Source: Massilia rubra (GTDB lineage: Bacteria > Pseudomonadota > Gammaproteobacteria > Burkholderiales > Burkholderiaceae_D). Taken from it: 64,000 nt of DNA. This document shows, in pieces, positions 8,166-16,324 of this stretch. The notes beneath the pieces were generated by a model, which worked only from the letters and a program-made list of their open reading frames with translations, made no database searches and was not told where the DNA came from. Positions within the stretch are counted from its first letter, which is position 1. Each line of letters starts with the position of its first letter. The DNA is taken from positions 124,001 to 188,000 of the forward strand of contig NZ_VUYU01000008.1 of NCBI RefSeq assembly GCF_011682065.1, given 5' to 3'. The translations under genes were made by a program, and so were the position numbers.

Positions 8166-9076
8166 GCCGCGCCCGCCAACTGCTCGAACACCGCGATCGC
8201 CTCGTCCAGCGCGCTGTAGGTAAAATCGATGCAGCGCGATTGCGCCACCAGCTCGCCCAGGGCGCTAAACCCGCGCGCGCCCAGCACGCTGTAGTTGAAA
8301 CCATTTTCGGCCACGCGCATGAAGGCGCGCGCCGGGGTCAGGTCGCGCAGCGTGGTGGCCGCGCCCGCCGTGTATTTGGGAAACACGATCCAGCCCGGGC
8401 GCGCCAGTTCGTGCGCGCGCGCGATGCTGTCGGACGGCGCTTTCAGGTGCGCCACCGTGCCCTTGGTGGTGTCCGGCACCGGATTGCTGATGACGGCGTC
8501 CGGCTGGTAGCGCCGCATCACCGCGATCGAGGCATTCTTCAGGCTGATCGGGCGCGGCAGCGGCGCCAGCAAGCCGTCCTGCGGGCGCACCAGCGCCAGT
8601 TCGTCCGACAGCAGGCGCCAGCCGCGGCTGACCAGGGCCGCGCACAAGGTACTTTTGCCGGAACCCGGCGGGGCCGGCAGGATGGCGGCGCGCCCGTTCT
8701 TCTCGATCACGGCCGCGTGCAGGATCAGGTATTCATGCGCGCGGCTCGACACGCACCAGTTCATGCCCCATTCGAACATCGGAAACGCTTGCGCGGCCGG
8801 CAGCGGCAGGAACGGCGCCATGCCATCGTAGACGAAGCGCGCCAGCGGCTTGTACCAGCGGCGCAGCGAGGGCGGCGGCGCGATATCGACGTGGAAGTCG
8901 GCAAACTCGTTGTTGTCCAGCAGGGGGTAGTCGGCGTACAGCAAATGCAAGCCATCGGCCACGCTGGCGAAGGGGCTGTGGATGCGGGTGACGAAGGCGC
9001 CGGTGCGCAGGTCGATGCTGCCCTCGCGCAGGCGGCGGCCCAGTTCGGCGCGGCCGAGCGCGCTGACAGTGCTCAT
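8162..9076 (-). CDS. HprK-related kinase A
   Basis: A 304-residue protein related to the C-terminal domain of HPr kinase/phosphorylase. The P-loop APPGSGKST lies at ~135-143, followed by LCAALVSRGWRLLSDELALV, which resembles the HprK nucleotide-binding region. The open frame extends upstream to 9373, but the ATG at 9076 is the right start: it overlaps the stop of the PqqD-like gene as ATGA, and the upstream extension is a shadow of that gene. It fits the HPr-rel-A family (TIGR04352 type). No HPr gene is nearby, so the usual HprK substrate is absent and the target is unknown; a modified peptide is the favoured guess in the field. Confidence 0.88.
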   Translation of the reverse strand: MSTVSALGRAELGRRLREGSIDLRTGAFVTRIHSPFASVADGLHLLYADYPLLDNNEFADFHVDIAPPPSLRRWYKPLARFVYDGMAPFLPLPAAQAFPMFEWGMNWCVSSRAHEYLILHAAVIEKNGRAAILPAPPGSGKSTLCAALVSRGWRLLSDELALVRPQDGLLAPLPRPISLKNASIAVMRRYQPDAVISNPVPDTTKGTVAHLKAPSDSIARAHELARPGWIVFPKYTAGAATTLRDLTPARAFMRVAENGFNYSVLGARGFSALGELVAQSRCIDFTYSALDEAIAVFEQLAGAA

Positions 9077-9351
9077 GCGCGCTGTTCGATCAGGGAAATG
9101 GACGCCAGTTGCTCGAGCAGCGCTTGCAGCGCGCCGTTGGCGTCCTGGTCCTCGTCCGGCACGCCCAGCGCCAGCCGCAGCGCCGCCACATCGCGCGCGC
9201 CGCCGTGCACGGCCAGCAGCAGCGCCAGCGCATCGGCGTCGAGCAGGTGGGTGTCGCCACTGAGGTCGTTGAACAGGACCGCTTCCTGTTCCCATTGGCG
9301 GTATTGCAGGCGCTGGCCGGGAAGGACGTGCCAGGAAAGGGCGTGCGGCAT
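9073..9351 (-). CDS. HPr-rel-A system PqqD family peptide chaperone
   Basis: A 92-residue protein of the PqqD type. The N-terminal part (RQWEQEAVLFNDLSGDTHLL-like segment, with DADALALLLAV next) has the E-x-V-L-x-x-x-x-G-x-x-x-x-L-x pattern of peptide-binding PqqD chaperones. It precedes the HprK-related kinase with an ATGA overlap and is followed by the nucleotidyltransferase, which is the standard gene order of this cassette. PqqD proteins deliver a precursor peptide to a modifying enzyme. No obvious short precursor peptide gene is recognised here; the exported protein at 9395-10048 is the only other candidate partner. Confidence 0.85.
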   Translation of the reverse strand: MPHALSWHVLPGQRLQYRQWEQEAVLFNDLSGDTHLLDADALALLLAVHGGARDVAALRLALGVPDEDQDANGALQALLEQLASISLIEQRA

Positions 9352-9394
9352 GATCTGGGAAAGGCGGGCGCACGCGGCGCCGGCGCCGTGCAGG

Positions 9395-10048
9395 CTACTG
9401 ATGGAAGGTGGTTTTCAGGTAAGCGACGATCTCGTCGCCATACCATTTGACGCCCGCCGTCGGCGAGTAGTAGCCCAGCTTGCCGCCGCCGTTGAACTGG
9501 TATTCTTGCCAGATGGCGCGCAATTGGTTTTCGGTCAGTACGGTCGAGCGCTTGCTCTGGATGTTCAGGTAGGCGGCGAGCACATGGCTGGCCACATTGT
9601 GGGGATCCAGGTCTTCGCTCTTGAACGGGCCTTTGCCGCCCTTGCCGCCGTGCGGATTGCCATTGGTCTTGAACACCTCGGCCAGGGTCAGGTCGCCGAG
9701 CGCGGCCTGGCTGGCGTTGACCGGGAAAATATCCTTGAATTTACGCGCCGGCGCCGGGTTCGACGGCCATCCGGCCGCGTTGTTGGCATAAAAGCCGGGC
9801 GAATTGCCGCCGCAGGTGAGCGGATTGTCGGGCCGGTGGCTCGATTGCAAGCCGTTCGAGAGCGAGCCGGACGGGGAAGCGCAGACGGTGGCGGCCATGC
9901 CGGGCTGGCTGGCCAGGGTCATCAGGACCCCGGACGCGCCCAGGCCGGCGCGCGTAAAGCGGCGCCGCGCGTTGCCGGACGCCGACAAAGGCGCTGGCGG
10001 CGCTACTGCTTCGCCGTTGGCGCGGTCCGGTTGATGATTGATAGTCAC
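9395..10048 (-). CDS. Tat-type exported protein of unknown function, HPr-rel-A neighbour
   Basis: A 217-residue protein I do not recognise. The first ~55 residues look like a twin-arginine signal: ARRRFTRAGLGASG, a hydrophobic stretch, then P-G-M-A-A. The mature part begins with two Cys (TVCASPSG, LTCGGNSPGFY), then a Gly/Lys/Pro-rich patch (NPHGGKGGKGPFK), and ends in a well-folded-looking segment with conserved aromatic residues (LRAIWQEYQFNGGGKLGYY). It lies 43 bases upstream of the PqqD-like gene in the same direction, so it is probably the first gene of the cassette. The cassette may act on this protein, but that is inference from position only. TTTCCTCGAATTG on the plus strand just upstream reads as a possible GAGGAAA ribosome site. 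Confidence 0.7.
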   Translation of the reverse strand: MTINHQPDRANGEAVAPPAPLSASGNARRRFTRAGLGASGVLMTLASQPGMAATVCASPSGSLSNGLQSSHRPDNPLTCGGNSPGFYANNAAGWPSNPAPARKFKDIFPVNASQAALGDLTLAEVFKTNGNPHGGKGGKGPFKSEDLDPHNVASHVLAAYLNIQSKRSTVLTENQLRAIWQEYQFNGGGKLGYYSPTAGVKWYGDEIVAYLKTTFHQ

Positions 10049-10272
10049 GTCAGTTTCCTCGAATTGAACGGCAGCGTCAGGCGTGCCTGATACAAAGTTA
10101 AAGCAATTTTTATTCCAATGCCGCGCCCCGGCGCTAAAATCTGATGCAGATCAAGGGCTTGGTGGCGCTATGTGTTAGCGGCGCCGGCGCCAGGCGGTCT
10201 GTCCTGTAAAAAAAACCGACATCCTGTCTTTCGCGCAAGTATTCCACCATTTGGGCCGTCTGTCGACCGCCT

Positions 10273-10905
10273 TTAGAAGAAGCTTTCCGGAATCACCAGC
10301 ACATCGCCCGGGCGCATATAGATATTCGCCGAAATATCGCCCTGCTTGATCAGGTCGTTCAAGCGCACGGCCAGCTTTTCCGACTTGCCGTCCACCTTGC
10401 GGATCACGATAGCCTTATTGCCCGAAGCAAACTCAGTGACGCCGCCGACCGCGATCAGCACATCCATCAGCGACATGTCGCGCCGGTAAGCGAGCGCTTG
10501 CGGACGGGCGGCTTGCCCGATCACGCGGATCTGCTCACTGTAATTGCCGACGAAACTGGTCACGATGACGGTCACCACCGGTTGCTGGATGTATTTTTCC
10601 AGCGCTTTTTCGATATCGCGCGCCAGGATGGTCGAGGTTTTGCCGCTGGCTTGCAAGTCTTCCACCAGCGGGGTGGTGATCTTGCCGTCCGGACGCACCG
10701 GCACCGTGGTCGACACTTCCGGATTGCGCCACACCACGATATTGACGGTGTCGCCCGGGCCGATCAGGTATTCATGGGCGCTGGCCGGCGCCGGATCCGC
10801 CACCACGGTCGAGACCGGGGAGGCGCAGCCGCCCAGGAACAGGGCCGACAGGGCCAGCGCGCTGGCGCCAAGCCATTTCATCGTATGCGATTTGAACGTG
10901 TTCAC
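10273..10905 (-). CDS. XrtA/PEP-CTERM system polysaccharide export lipoprotein (Wza/EpsE-like)
   Basis: A 210-residue lipoprotein of the polysaccharide biosynthesis/export family. The lipobox is L-G-G-C at ~24-27. The Poly_export domain follows (EYLIGPGDTVNIVVW, then VRPDGKITTPLV, TVIVTSF), with a SLBB-like part after it (VIGQAARPQALAYRRDMSL...VLIAVGGV). The short form fits the exosortase-associated export protein (TIGR03027 type), not full-length Wza. It would form the outer-membrane channel with the chain-length protein at 12305. The start is a GTG at 10905 with AAAGGAAA about 8 bases upstream; the internal ATG at 10881 lacks a ribosome site. Unlike the common arrangement it is transcribed away from the Wzz gene, with a protease gene between them. 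Confidence 0.9.
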   Translation of the reverse strand: MNTFKSHTMKWLGASALALSALFLGGCASPVSTVVADPAPASAHEYLIGPGDTVNIVVWRNPEVSTTVPVRPDGKITTPLVEDLQASGKTSTILARDIEKALEKYIQQPVVTVIVTSFVGNYSEQIRVIGQAARPQALAYRRDMSLMDVLIAVGGVTEFASGNKAIVIRKVDGKSEKLAVRLNDLIKQGDISANIYMRPGDVLVIPESFF

Positions 10906-11025
10906 CTGATTTTCCTTTATGCGGACCGCGCCGGTATTAAATTACTATCGTGCAATTTTAATTACAACAGTTTCTATTTTAGCATGAAGTTTTTCAAGCG
11001 AAAGGGATGACGCGTTTTTCTTTCC

Positions 11026-11832
11026 TCACGGTGTTGTTTGCGGCATTGTTTGTTGTTGCAGCAGCGCCCGCACATGGATCACCGGGATGGCGTAGCTGAT
11101 GCCGCTTGGGTTGGTGATCGCATTTTCCTTCAATCCCTTGACGAACACCATGTTCAGCACCGCCAGCACCTGGCCGCTGTCGGGATCGTAGACCGGGCTG
11201 CCGCTGTTGCCCGGATACGCCGTGCCGTCAAGCTGATAGATGGGCGAGGGTGCGCGCGCCAGTTGCGCAATCGCGCGCGCATCGAGCTTGCGCGCGCTGA
11301 CCGAGGGCATCACCAGCGGCGTAATGGCCGACAACATGGCGCGGTGGGTCACCGGATGCAAGCCGAGCACCATGCCGAGCGGAAAGCCGGTAAACGCCAG
11401 CGCCTGGCCTTCCTCGACCGCGCCGCCGTCGCCCAGGCGCAGCGCCGGCATCGGCGCGCCGGCCAGGCGCAGGTGGGCCAGGTCGTGCAGGCGGTCGAGC
11501 CCGGCCAGCCTGGCGGGGCGGAAGTCGACCTTGTCGCCTTTGGCGATGACGATGCCCAGCGTTTCATTGCGTTCGCTGTCGAGCGTCTCGGGGATGCCGT
11601 GCGCGTTCGTGATCACGCTCAGGCCGTCGCCGGTGACGAAGCCGGTGGCCACGAACACGATGGCCGGGCTGCGCGTGGGCTGGTAGGTGCCGATCCCGAC
11701 CACCGAGGGCTTGACCGCGGCGATCACCTGGCCGAAGGTGGCGCCGGCGGCCGCGCCGGGCGCCCATGCAAGAGCGGCAAGCAGTGCGCCGGCCAGGCCA
11801 AACCCGGCGCGCAAAAGGAGGGAAGAAGTCAT
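11026..11832 (-). CDS. Exported trypsin-like serine protease
   Basis: A chymotrypsin-fold protease with a complete triad: His in ITNAHGIP, Asp in LHDLAHLRL and Ser in GNSGSPVY (about residues 78, 117 and 210 from the start used). The YAIPVIHVRALL segment near the C-terminus is typical of HtrA/trypsin-2-type proteases. There is no PDZ domain, since the protein ends right after the catalytic domain. I use the ATG at 11832, which begins a signal peptide (hydrophobic core and A-P-G-A-A-A-G-A). An in-frame ATG at 11877 would add 15 residues and neither start has a clear ribosome site. It lies between the divergent export-lipoprotein and Wzz genes, so a role in envelope or EPS quality control is possible but unproven. 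Confidence 0.82.
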   Translation of the reverse strand: MTSSLLLRAGFGLAGALLAALAWAPGAAAGATFGQVIAAVKPSVVGIGTYQPTRSPAIVFVATGFVTGDGLSVITNAHGIPETLDSERNETLGIVIAKGDKVDFRPARLAGLDRLHDLAHLRLAGAPMPALRLGDGGAVEEGQALAFTGFPLGMVLGLHPVTHRAMLSAITPLVMPSVSARKLDARAIAQLARAPSPIYQLDGTAYPGNSGSPVYDPDSGQVLAVLNMVFVKGLKENAITNPSGISYAIPVIHVRALLQQQTMPQTTP

Positions 11833-11877
11833 GCGCCGACAGTACCCGATTGGCGCGCCGGCAACAACTAGTTTCAT

Positions 11878-12304
11878 TCACGCAAACCGGCTGACAATGG
11901 TCGCTTCACCACTGTTGTAATTTCGGCTTGCGGGTCACGGTTTTCTTCCTTTTTTACGAATCGATGTGCGAAACTCTTTGCGAAGGGCAACAGGATTGGC
12001 CGAATTGTCATTGAATACATGAGTGATGCCGTAAACAATTGTTGAACGTGTACTATGCGGGCGAATTCAGTATCAGTAGGCAAGAGATTTCCTGTATCAT
12101 ATGATTATTAATCAATGCCTTAGAGCAATTTATTGTCATGCTCCTTGAGCTGCCCCAGCAAATTGCTTTTTGTGCATCCGATAACACGTTGGCTGGCGCG
12201 ATGCGGCACCGGGCGCTCCGCCCGCATGTGCGTGCACAGCGGCCGGCCTGGGCCACCCTCCCGGGACACCTTCCCGGGATACCCTTTATGGCGAGATTGA
12301 CGAG
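11878..12304 (+). promoter_or_regulatory. AT-rich intergenic control region of the EPS operon
   Basis: About 430 bases without a credible gene, between the divergent protease and Wzz genes. The stretch 11930-12140 is far richer in A+T than its surroundings. It holds two short perfect palindromes, AACAATTGTT (12034-12043) and TGATTATTAATCA (12102-12114), which could be operator sites. A longer GC-rich leader follows (12150-12304) with a small GGGCG/CGCCC hairpin. I found no convincing sigma-54 -24/-12 element here and no high-scoring sigma-70 pair. It most likely carries the promoter and leader of the 20-kb operon. Confidence 0.5.
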
Positions 12305-13840
12305 ATGGCAGAACTGCAGGCCCTACTGACGAACTTCCTCAAAGCGATCTGGAAATACCGCTGGTATGCGGTCGTCATTTCCTGGATCGTGGCCATCGTG
12401 GGCTGGGCGGTGGTGTACCGCTTGCCGAACGAATACCAGGCCTCGGCCCGGGTGTACGTCGATACCCAGAGCATCCTGCAACCGCTGCTGTCGGGCATGA
12501 CGACGGTACCGAACGTGGACCAGCAGGTGGCCTTCATGCGGCGCACCCTGATCAGCCGTCCCAACGTCGAGCGCGTCATGCGCATGGTCGACCTCGACAT
12601 CAAGGCGTCCACGCCCAAGGACAATGAAAAGCTGATCGACGAGCTGATGGCGCAGATCAGCATCGGCGGCACCGAGCGTGACGACATCTACACGATCTCT
12701 TACAAGAATTCCAACCCCAAGCTGGGCAAGGACATCGTGCAGTCGCTGCTGACCATCTTCGTGGAAGGCAGCTTCGGCGGCAAGAAGCAGGATTCCGAAA
12801 AAGCGGTGCAGTTCATCGACGACCAGATCAAGAATTACGAAGAAAAACTGGTGCAGGCCGAAAACGCGCTCAAGGAATTCAAGATCAAGCACCTCGGCAT
12901 GCTGCCGCGCGCCGGCGGCGACTTCAGCGCCAACATGGCCACGCTCGAAGACTCGCTCAACCAGGCGCGCCTGGAACTGACCGAAGCCGAGCAGGCGCGC
13001 AACGCCATCAAGCGCCAGATCGCCGGCGAAGAACCGGCCCCGCTCACGCCGCCGGAAGCGGCCACCGTGGCCAATCCCGAAATCGATGCGCGCATCGCGG
13101 CGCTCAACAAGAATCTCGACGGCCTGCGCATGCAGTACACCGACGCCCATCCGGACATCGTGGCGGCGCGCCGCCTCATCGCCCAGTTAGAGGCGCGCAA
13201 GCTCGAAGAAGCCAAGCGCAACAAGCGCAACAACGACCCCGGCGCCAACTACAGCCCCATGCTGCAGCAGATGAACGTGGCGCTGTCGGTGGAAGAAGCG
13301 CGGGTCGCTTCGCTCAAGGCGCGCGTGGGCGAGTACACGACCCGCGTGGCGCGCCTGCGCTCGCAGAGCACCAACGCGCCCGAAGTCGAGGCCCAGCTGG
13401 CCCAGCTCAACCGCGACTACCTGATCAACAAAGAGAATTACGAAAAACTGGTGGGCCGGCGCGAAGCGGCCAAGCTCTCGGGCGACTTGAGTTCGGCCAC
13501 CGACATGCTGACCTTCCGCGTGATCGATCCGCCGACCGTGCCCTCGACGCCGTCGGGACCGAACCGCCACCGCCTGTTCTCGTTCGTGTTCGCCGCCGCG
13601 CTGGCGGCCGGCCTGGGCGTGGCCCTGTTGATGAGCCAATTGCGTCCGACCTTCATGAGCCAGGGCAGCCTGCGCGACGTGACCGGCATTCCTATCCTCG
13701 GCAGTATCGGCATGAACTGGACCAACGAACAAAAGGTCATGCGCACCAAGCGCCTGTACGCCTTCAGCGCGGCCGTGATCGTCCTGTTCGGCGCCTACGG
13801 CGGCGTGATGGCGGCCCTATTTGTCCGACCGCTGCTCTGA
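12305..13840 (+). CDS. XrtA system polysaccharide chain length determinant (Wzz/EpsF-like)
   Basis: A 511-residue inner-membrane co-polymerase that sets polymer length. It has a Wzz N-terminal domain with a first membrane helix at ~20-40 (YAVVISWIVAIVGWAVVY). A large periplasmic region rich in coiled coil follows (~170-390). The second helix lies after PSGPNRHRLFSF near 420-445 with the P-x-x-P motif (PPTVPSTPSGP). It matches the exosortase-associated family (TIGR03007 type), which like BY-kinase partners lacks its own kinase domain and works with the next gene. A third hydrophobic segment at the C-terminus (YAFSAAVIVLFGAYGGVMAAL) is visible. It is the first gene of the long EPS operon. Confidence 0.93.
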   Translation: MAELQALLTNFLKAIWKYRWYAVVISWIVAIVGWAVVYRLPNEYQASARVYVDTQSILQPLLSGMTTVPNVDQQVAFMRRTLISRPNVERVMRMVDLDIKASTPKDNEKLIDELMAQISIGGTERDDIYTISYKNSNPKLGKDIVQSLLTIFVEGSFGGKKQDSEKAVQFIDDQIKNYEEKLVQAENALKEFKIKHLGMLPRAGGDFSANMATLEDSLNQARLELTEAEQARNAIKRQIAGEEPAPLTPPEAATVANPEIDARIAALNKNLDGLRMQYTDAHPDIVAARRLIAQLEARKLEEAKRNKRNNDPGANYSPMLQQMNVALSVEEARVASLKARVGEYTTRVARLRSQSTNAPEVEAQLAQLNRDYLINKENYEKLVGRREAAKLSGDLSSATDMLTFRVIDPPTVPSTPSGPNRHRLFSFVFAAALAAGLGVALLMSQLRPTFMSQGSLRDVTGIPILGSIGMNWTNEQKVMRTKRLYAFSAAVIVLFGAYGGVMAALFVRPLL

Positions 13841-13865
13841 TGCGGCCTTCACTGGAGAGAACAGC

Positions 13866-14768
13866 GTGAGCATTATCGAAAAAGCGGCCAGCCGCATCGA
13901 ACAGAAAAAAGACGAACAGGGCGTGCCAGGCGCCGCTGCGCGCGCGGCCGATAACCTTCCGCCGCCGCCGCCGCCGTCCGTGGCGGCCCCTTCGCACGAG
14001 CCGGCCGCGCCGCCCGCAGCCCCGCCGCACGCGCCGCGCCGCACCGCCAACCAGGTCGAACTCGACCTGGAACGCATGCAGCGGCTCGGGCTGGTGACAG
14101 CGGCCGGCGGGCGCACCACCCTGGTCGAGGACTTCCGCATCATCAAGCGGCCCTTGCTCAAGCGCGCCTTCGGGCCGCGCGCGCCCGGCGAAAAACCGGG
14201 CAACCTGATCATGGTCACCAGTTCGCTGCCGGGCGAAGGCAAGACCTTCTGCTCGATCAACCTGGCCATGAGCATCGCCATGGAACTCGATCACACGGTG
14301 CTGCTGATCGACGCCGACGTGGCCAGGCCCTCGGTGCTGCGCACGCTCGGCCTGCCGGCCCATCGCGGCCTGATGGACATCCTGCTCGACGACAAACTCG
14401 ACATGGCCGACGTCATGCTGCGCACGAACGTGAACACGCTCAGCATCCTGCCGGCCGGCAGCAACAACCCGCGCGCGACCGAACTGCTGGCCAGCCAGGC
14501 GATGAGCACCTTCGTCAACGAAATCGCCAACCGCTACCCGGACCGGATCGTCATTTTCGATTCGCCGCCGCTGCTGCTCACCAGCGAAGCGCACGTCCTG
14601 GCCAGCCACATGGGCCAGATCGCGCTGGTGGTCGAAGCCGAGGGCACCACCCAGCACGCGGTCAAGGAATCCCTGCGCCAGCTGGAAGGGTGCAGCAATG
14701 TGAACCTGATCTACAACAAGACGCGCGAATTCCCCGGCACCGAAACGTATGACTACCACTATGGCTAA
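13866..14768 (+). CDS. XrtA-associated tyrosine autokinase (BY-kinase)
   Basis: A 300-residue cytoplasmic BY-kinase partner of the Wzz protein. The GTG at 13866 (GGAGAG upstream) is preferred to the ATG at 13821 because it yields the typical N-terminus MSIIEKAASRI. A Pro-rich linker follows. The ATPase domain shows Walker A SSLPGEGKT, Walker A' VLLIDADVARPS and Walker B VIFDSPPLLL. The C-terminus TYDYHYG is a short tyrosine cluster, the expected autophosphorylation site. Family: exosortase-associated tyrosine autokinase (TIGR03018 type). Its cycle of phosphorylation would control EPS polymerisation. The end overlaps the start of the outer-membrane gene. Confidence 0.93.
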   Translation: MSIIEKAASRIEQKKDEQGVPGAAARAADNLPPPPPPSVAAPSHEPAAPPAAPPHAPRRTANQVELDLERMQRLGLVTAAGGRTTLVEDFRIIKRPLLKRAFGPRAPGEKPGNLIMVTSSLPGEGKTFCSINLAMSIAMELDHTVLLIDADVARPSVLRTLGLPAHRGLMDILLDDKLDMADVMLRTNVNTLSILPAGSNNPRATELLASQAMSTFVNEIANRYPDRIVIFDSPPLLLTSEAHVLASHMGQIALVVEAEGTTQHAVKESLRQLEGCSNVNLIYNKTREFPGTETYDYHYG

Positions 14769-16308
14769 GCGTTGCGACAGGCGGCGCCGCGCCGTGCTCG
14801 TGCCGGCGGCGCTGGCGGCCCTGTTGGCCGCACCAGGCGCGCGCGCCGAGTGGCGCTTCACGCCCACCGTGGACCTGCGCGAGACCTACACCGACAACGT
14901 CGCCCTGAGCCGCGCGCAAGACGCCAAGAGCCGCTTCGTGACCGAACTGACGCCGGGCTTCACGCTGTTGAACAAAGGCCCGCGCCTGAAAGCCTCGGCC
15001 AACTACCAGCTGCACTACTACGCTTTTGATGACGACGGCGTGGAAGGGGTGCGCCACGCGCAGTCGCAACTGCGCACCGACGTGCGCGCCACCGTCATCG
15101 ACGACCTGCTGTTCCTGGACGCCGACGGCGCCATCGGCCAGCAGCCAGTATCGGCCTTCGGCCCGCAAGTAAACGGCAACGGCTATGCCAGCGCCAACCG
15201 CGCCAACGTCAAGACCTGGAGGGTCAGTCCCTACCTGCTGCACCGCTTCGGCAACAGCGCCAGCGCGGCCGTGCGCTACACCCACGATGCGGTCGACGCC
15301 GGCCGCACCGGTTTTGGCGACAGCACCGGCGACGTGTTGACCATGAACCTGAACAGCGGGCGCGCCTTCCGCCGCCTCGGCTGGGGCTTGCAATACAGCC
15401 TCCAGCGCGTGGACGACAGCATCGCGCCCGAATCGAGCGTCAAAATGGTCAGCGCGAATACGCGCTACCGCCTCGGCGAAGACCTCAACCTGACCGCCAG
15501 CGCCGGCTACGACGAATACGATTACCAGTCCGATGGCGAGCCGACAAAAGGGCGCTTCTGGCAGGGCGGCGTCGAATGGACGCCGAGTCCGCGCACCAGC
15601 CTGGTGGCCGGGGCCGGCAAGCGCTATTACGGCAATACCTACAACCTGCAGGCGCTGCACCGCAGCCGCCGTTCGGTCTGGAGCATCAACTACAGCGATT
15701 CGGTCACCACCACCCGTTCGCAACTGCTGCTGCCGGCCACCATCGACACGGCCACCATGCTCGACCGCCTGTTCATCGCGCAGATTCCCGACGCGGCGGC
15801 GCGCGCGCAGGCGGTCGACGCCTACATCCGCGCCACCGGGCTGCCGGCCGCGCTGGCCGACAGCATCAACTACTTCAGCAACCGCTTCATCCTGCAAAAG
15901 CAGTTGCAGGCGTCGGTGGCCTTCAACACGGCGCGCACCACCCTGATCCTGAGCGCGTTCGACAGCCGGCGCGAGGGCCTGTCGCTGATCCAGACCGACA
16001 GCCTGCTCACCGGTCCCGCCAGCGCGCGCCTGAACGACGACACCACCCAGCGCGGCGGCAGCGCCATGTGGAACATGCGCCTGACCTCGCGCAGCGCGAT
16101 CAACGCCTCGTGGATCAGTTCGCGCCAGGAGTCGAACGGCACCGGCATAGCGAGTAAGAATACCGCCTTGCGACTGGCCGTGACGCGCCAGTTTTCGCCC
16201 AAAGTGCGGGGCGCCTTCGAGGCGCGCCGCGTGTCCGGCACCACGGCCGACCAGGCCGCGTCGTACCGCGAGAACGCCTTAACGGCTTCTCTGTCCTTGC
16301 AGTTCTAG
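14761..16308 (+). CDS. XrtA-associated outer membrane beta-barrel protein
   Basis: A 515-residue exported protein with a basic N-terminus (KRCDRRRR), hydrophobic core and A-R-A signal peptidase site near residue 30. The rest is rich in alternating polar/aromatic strands (YQLHYYAF, VRYTHDAV, LQYSLQRVDD) and ends in a C-terminal aromatic, L-S-L-Q-F, as outer-membrane barrels do. Size and position fit the exosortase-system family (TIGR03016 type), proposed to take part in EPS export. ATG at 14761 gives an 8-base overlap with the kinase stop; ATG at 14749 is an alternative that adds four residues. Confidence 0.88.
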   Translation: MAKRCDRRRRAVLVPAALAALLAAPGARAEWRFTPTVDLRETYTDNVALSRAQDAKSRFVTELTPGFTLLNKGPRLKASANYQLHYYAFDDDGVEGVRHAQSQLRTDVRATVIDDLLFLDADGAIGQQPVSAFGPQVNGNGYASANRANVKTWRVSPYLLHRFGNSASAAVRYTHDAVDAGRTGFGDSTGDVLTMNLNSGRAFRRLGWGLQYSLQRVDDSIAPESSVKMVSANTRYRLGEDLNLTASAGYDEYDYQSDGEPTKGRFWQGGVEWTPSPRTSLVAGAGKRYYGNTYNLQALHRSRRSVWSINYSDSVTTTRSQLLLPATIDTATMLDRLFIAQIPDAAARAQAVDAYIRATGLPAALADSINYFSNRFILQKQLQASVAFNTARTTLILSAFDSRREGLSLIQTDSLLTGPASARLNDDTTQRGGSAMWNMRLTSRSAINASWISSRQESNGTGIASKNTALRLAVTRQFSPKVRGAFEARRVSGTTADQAASYRENALTASLSLQF

Positions 16309-16324
16309 CCGAATCGAGTCAGCG

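Noticed and set aside
8117-10090. 657-residue plus-strand frame over the HPr-rel-A genes
   Set aside because: Antisense shadow; the minus strand carries coupled genes with ATGA/GTGA overlaps and motifs.
11874-12256. Minus-strand frames of 69 and 67 residues upstream of the Wzz gene
   Set aside because: No ribosome sites and they overlap each other in an AT-rich control region.
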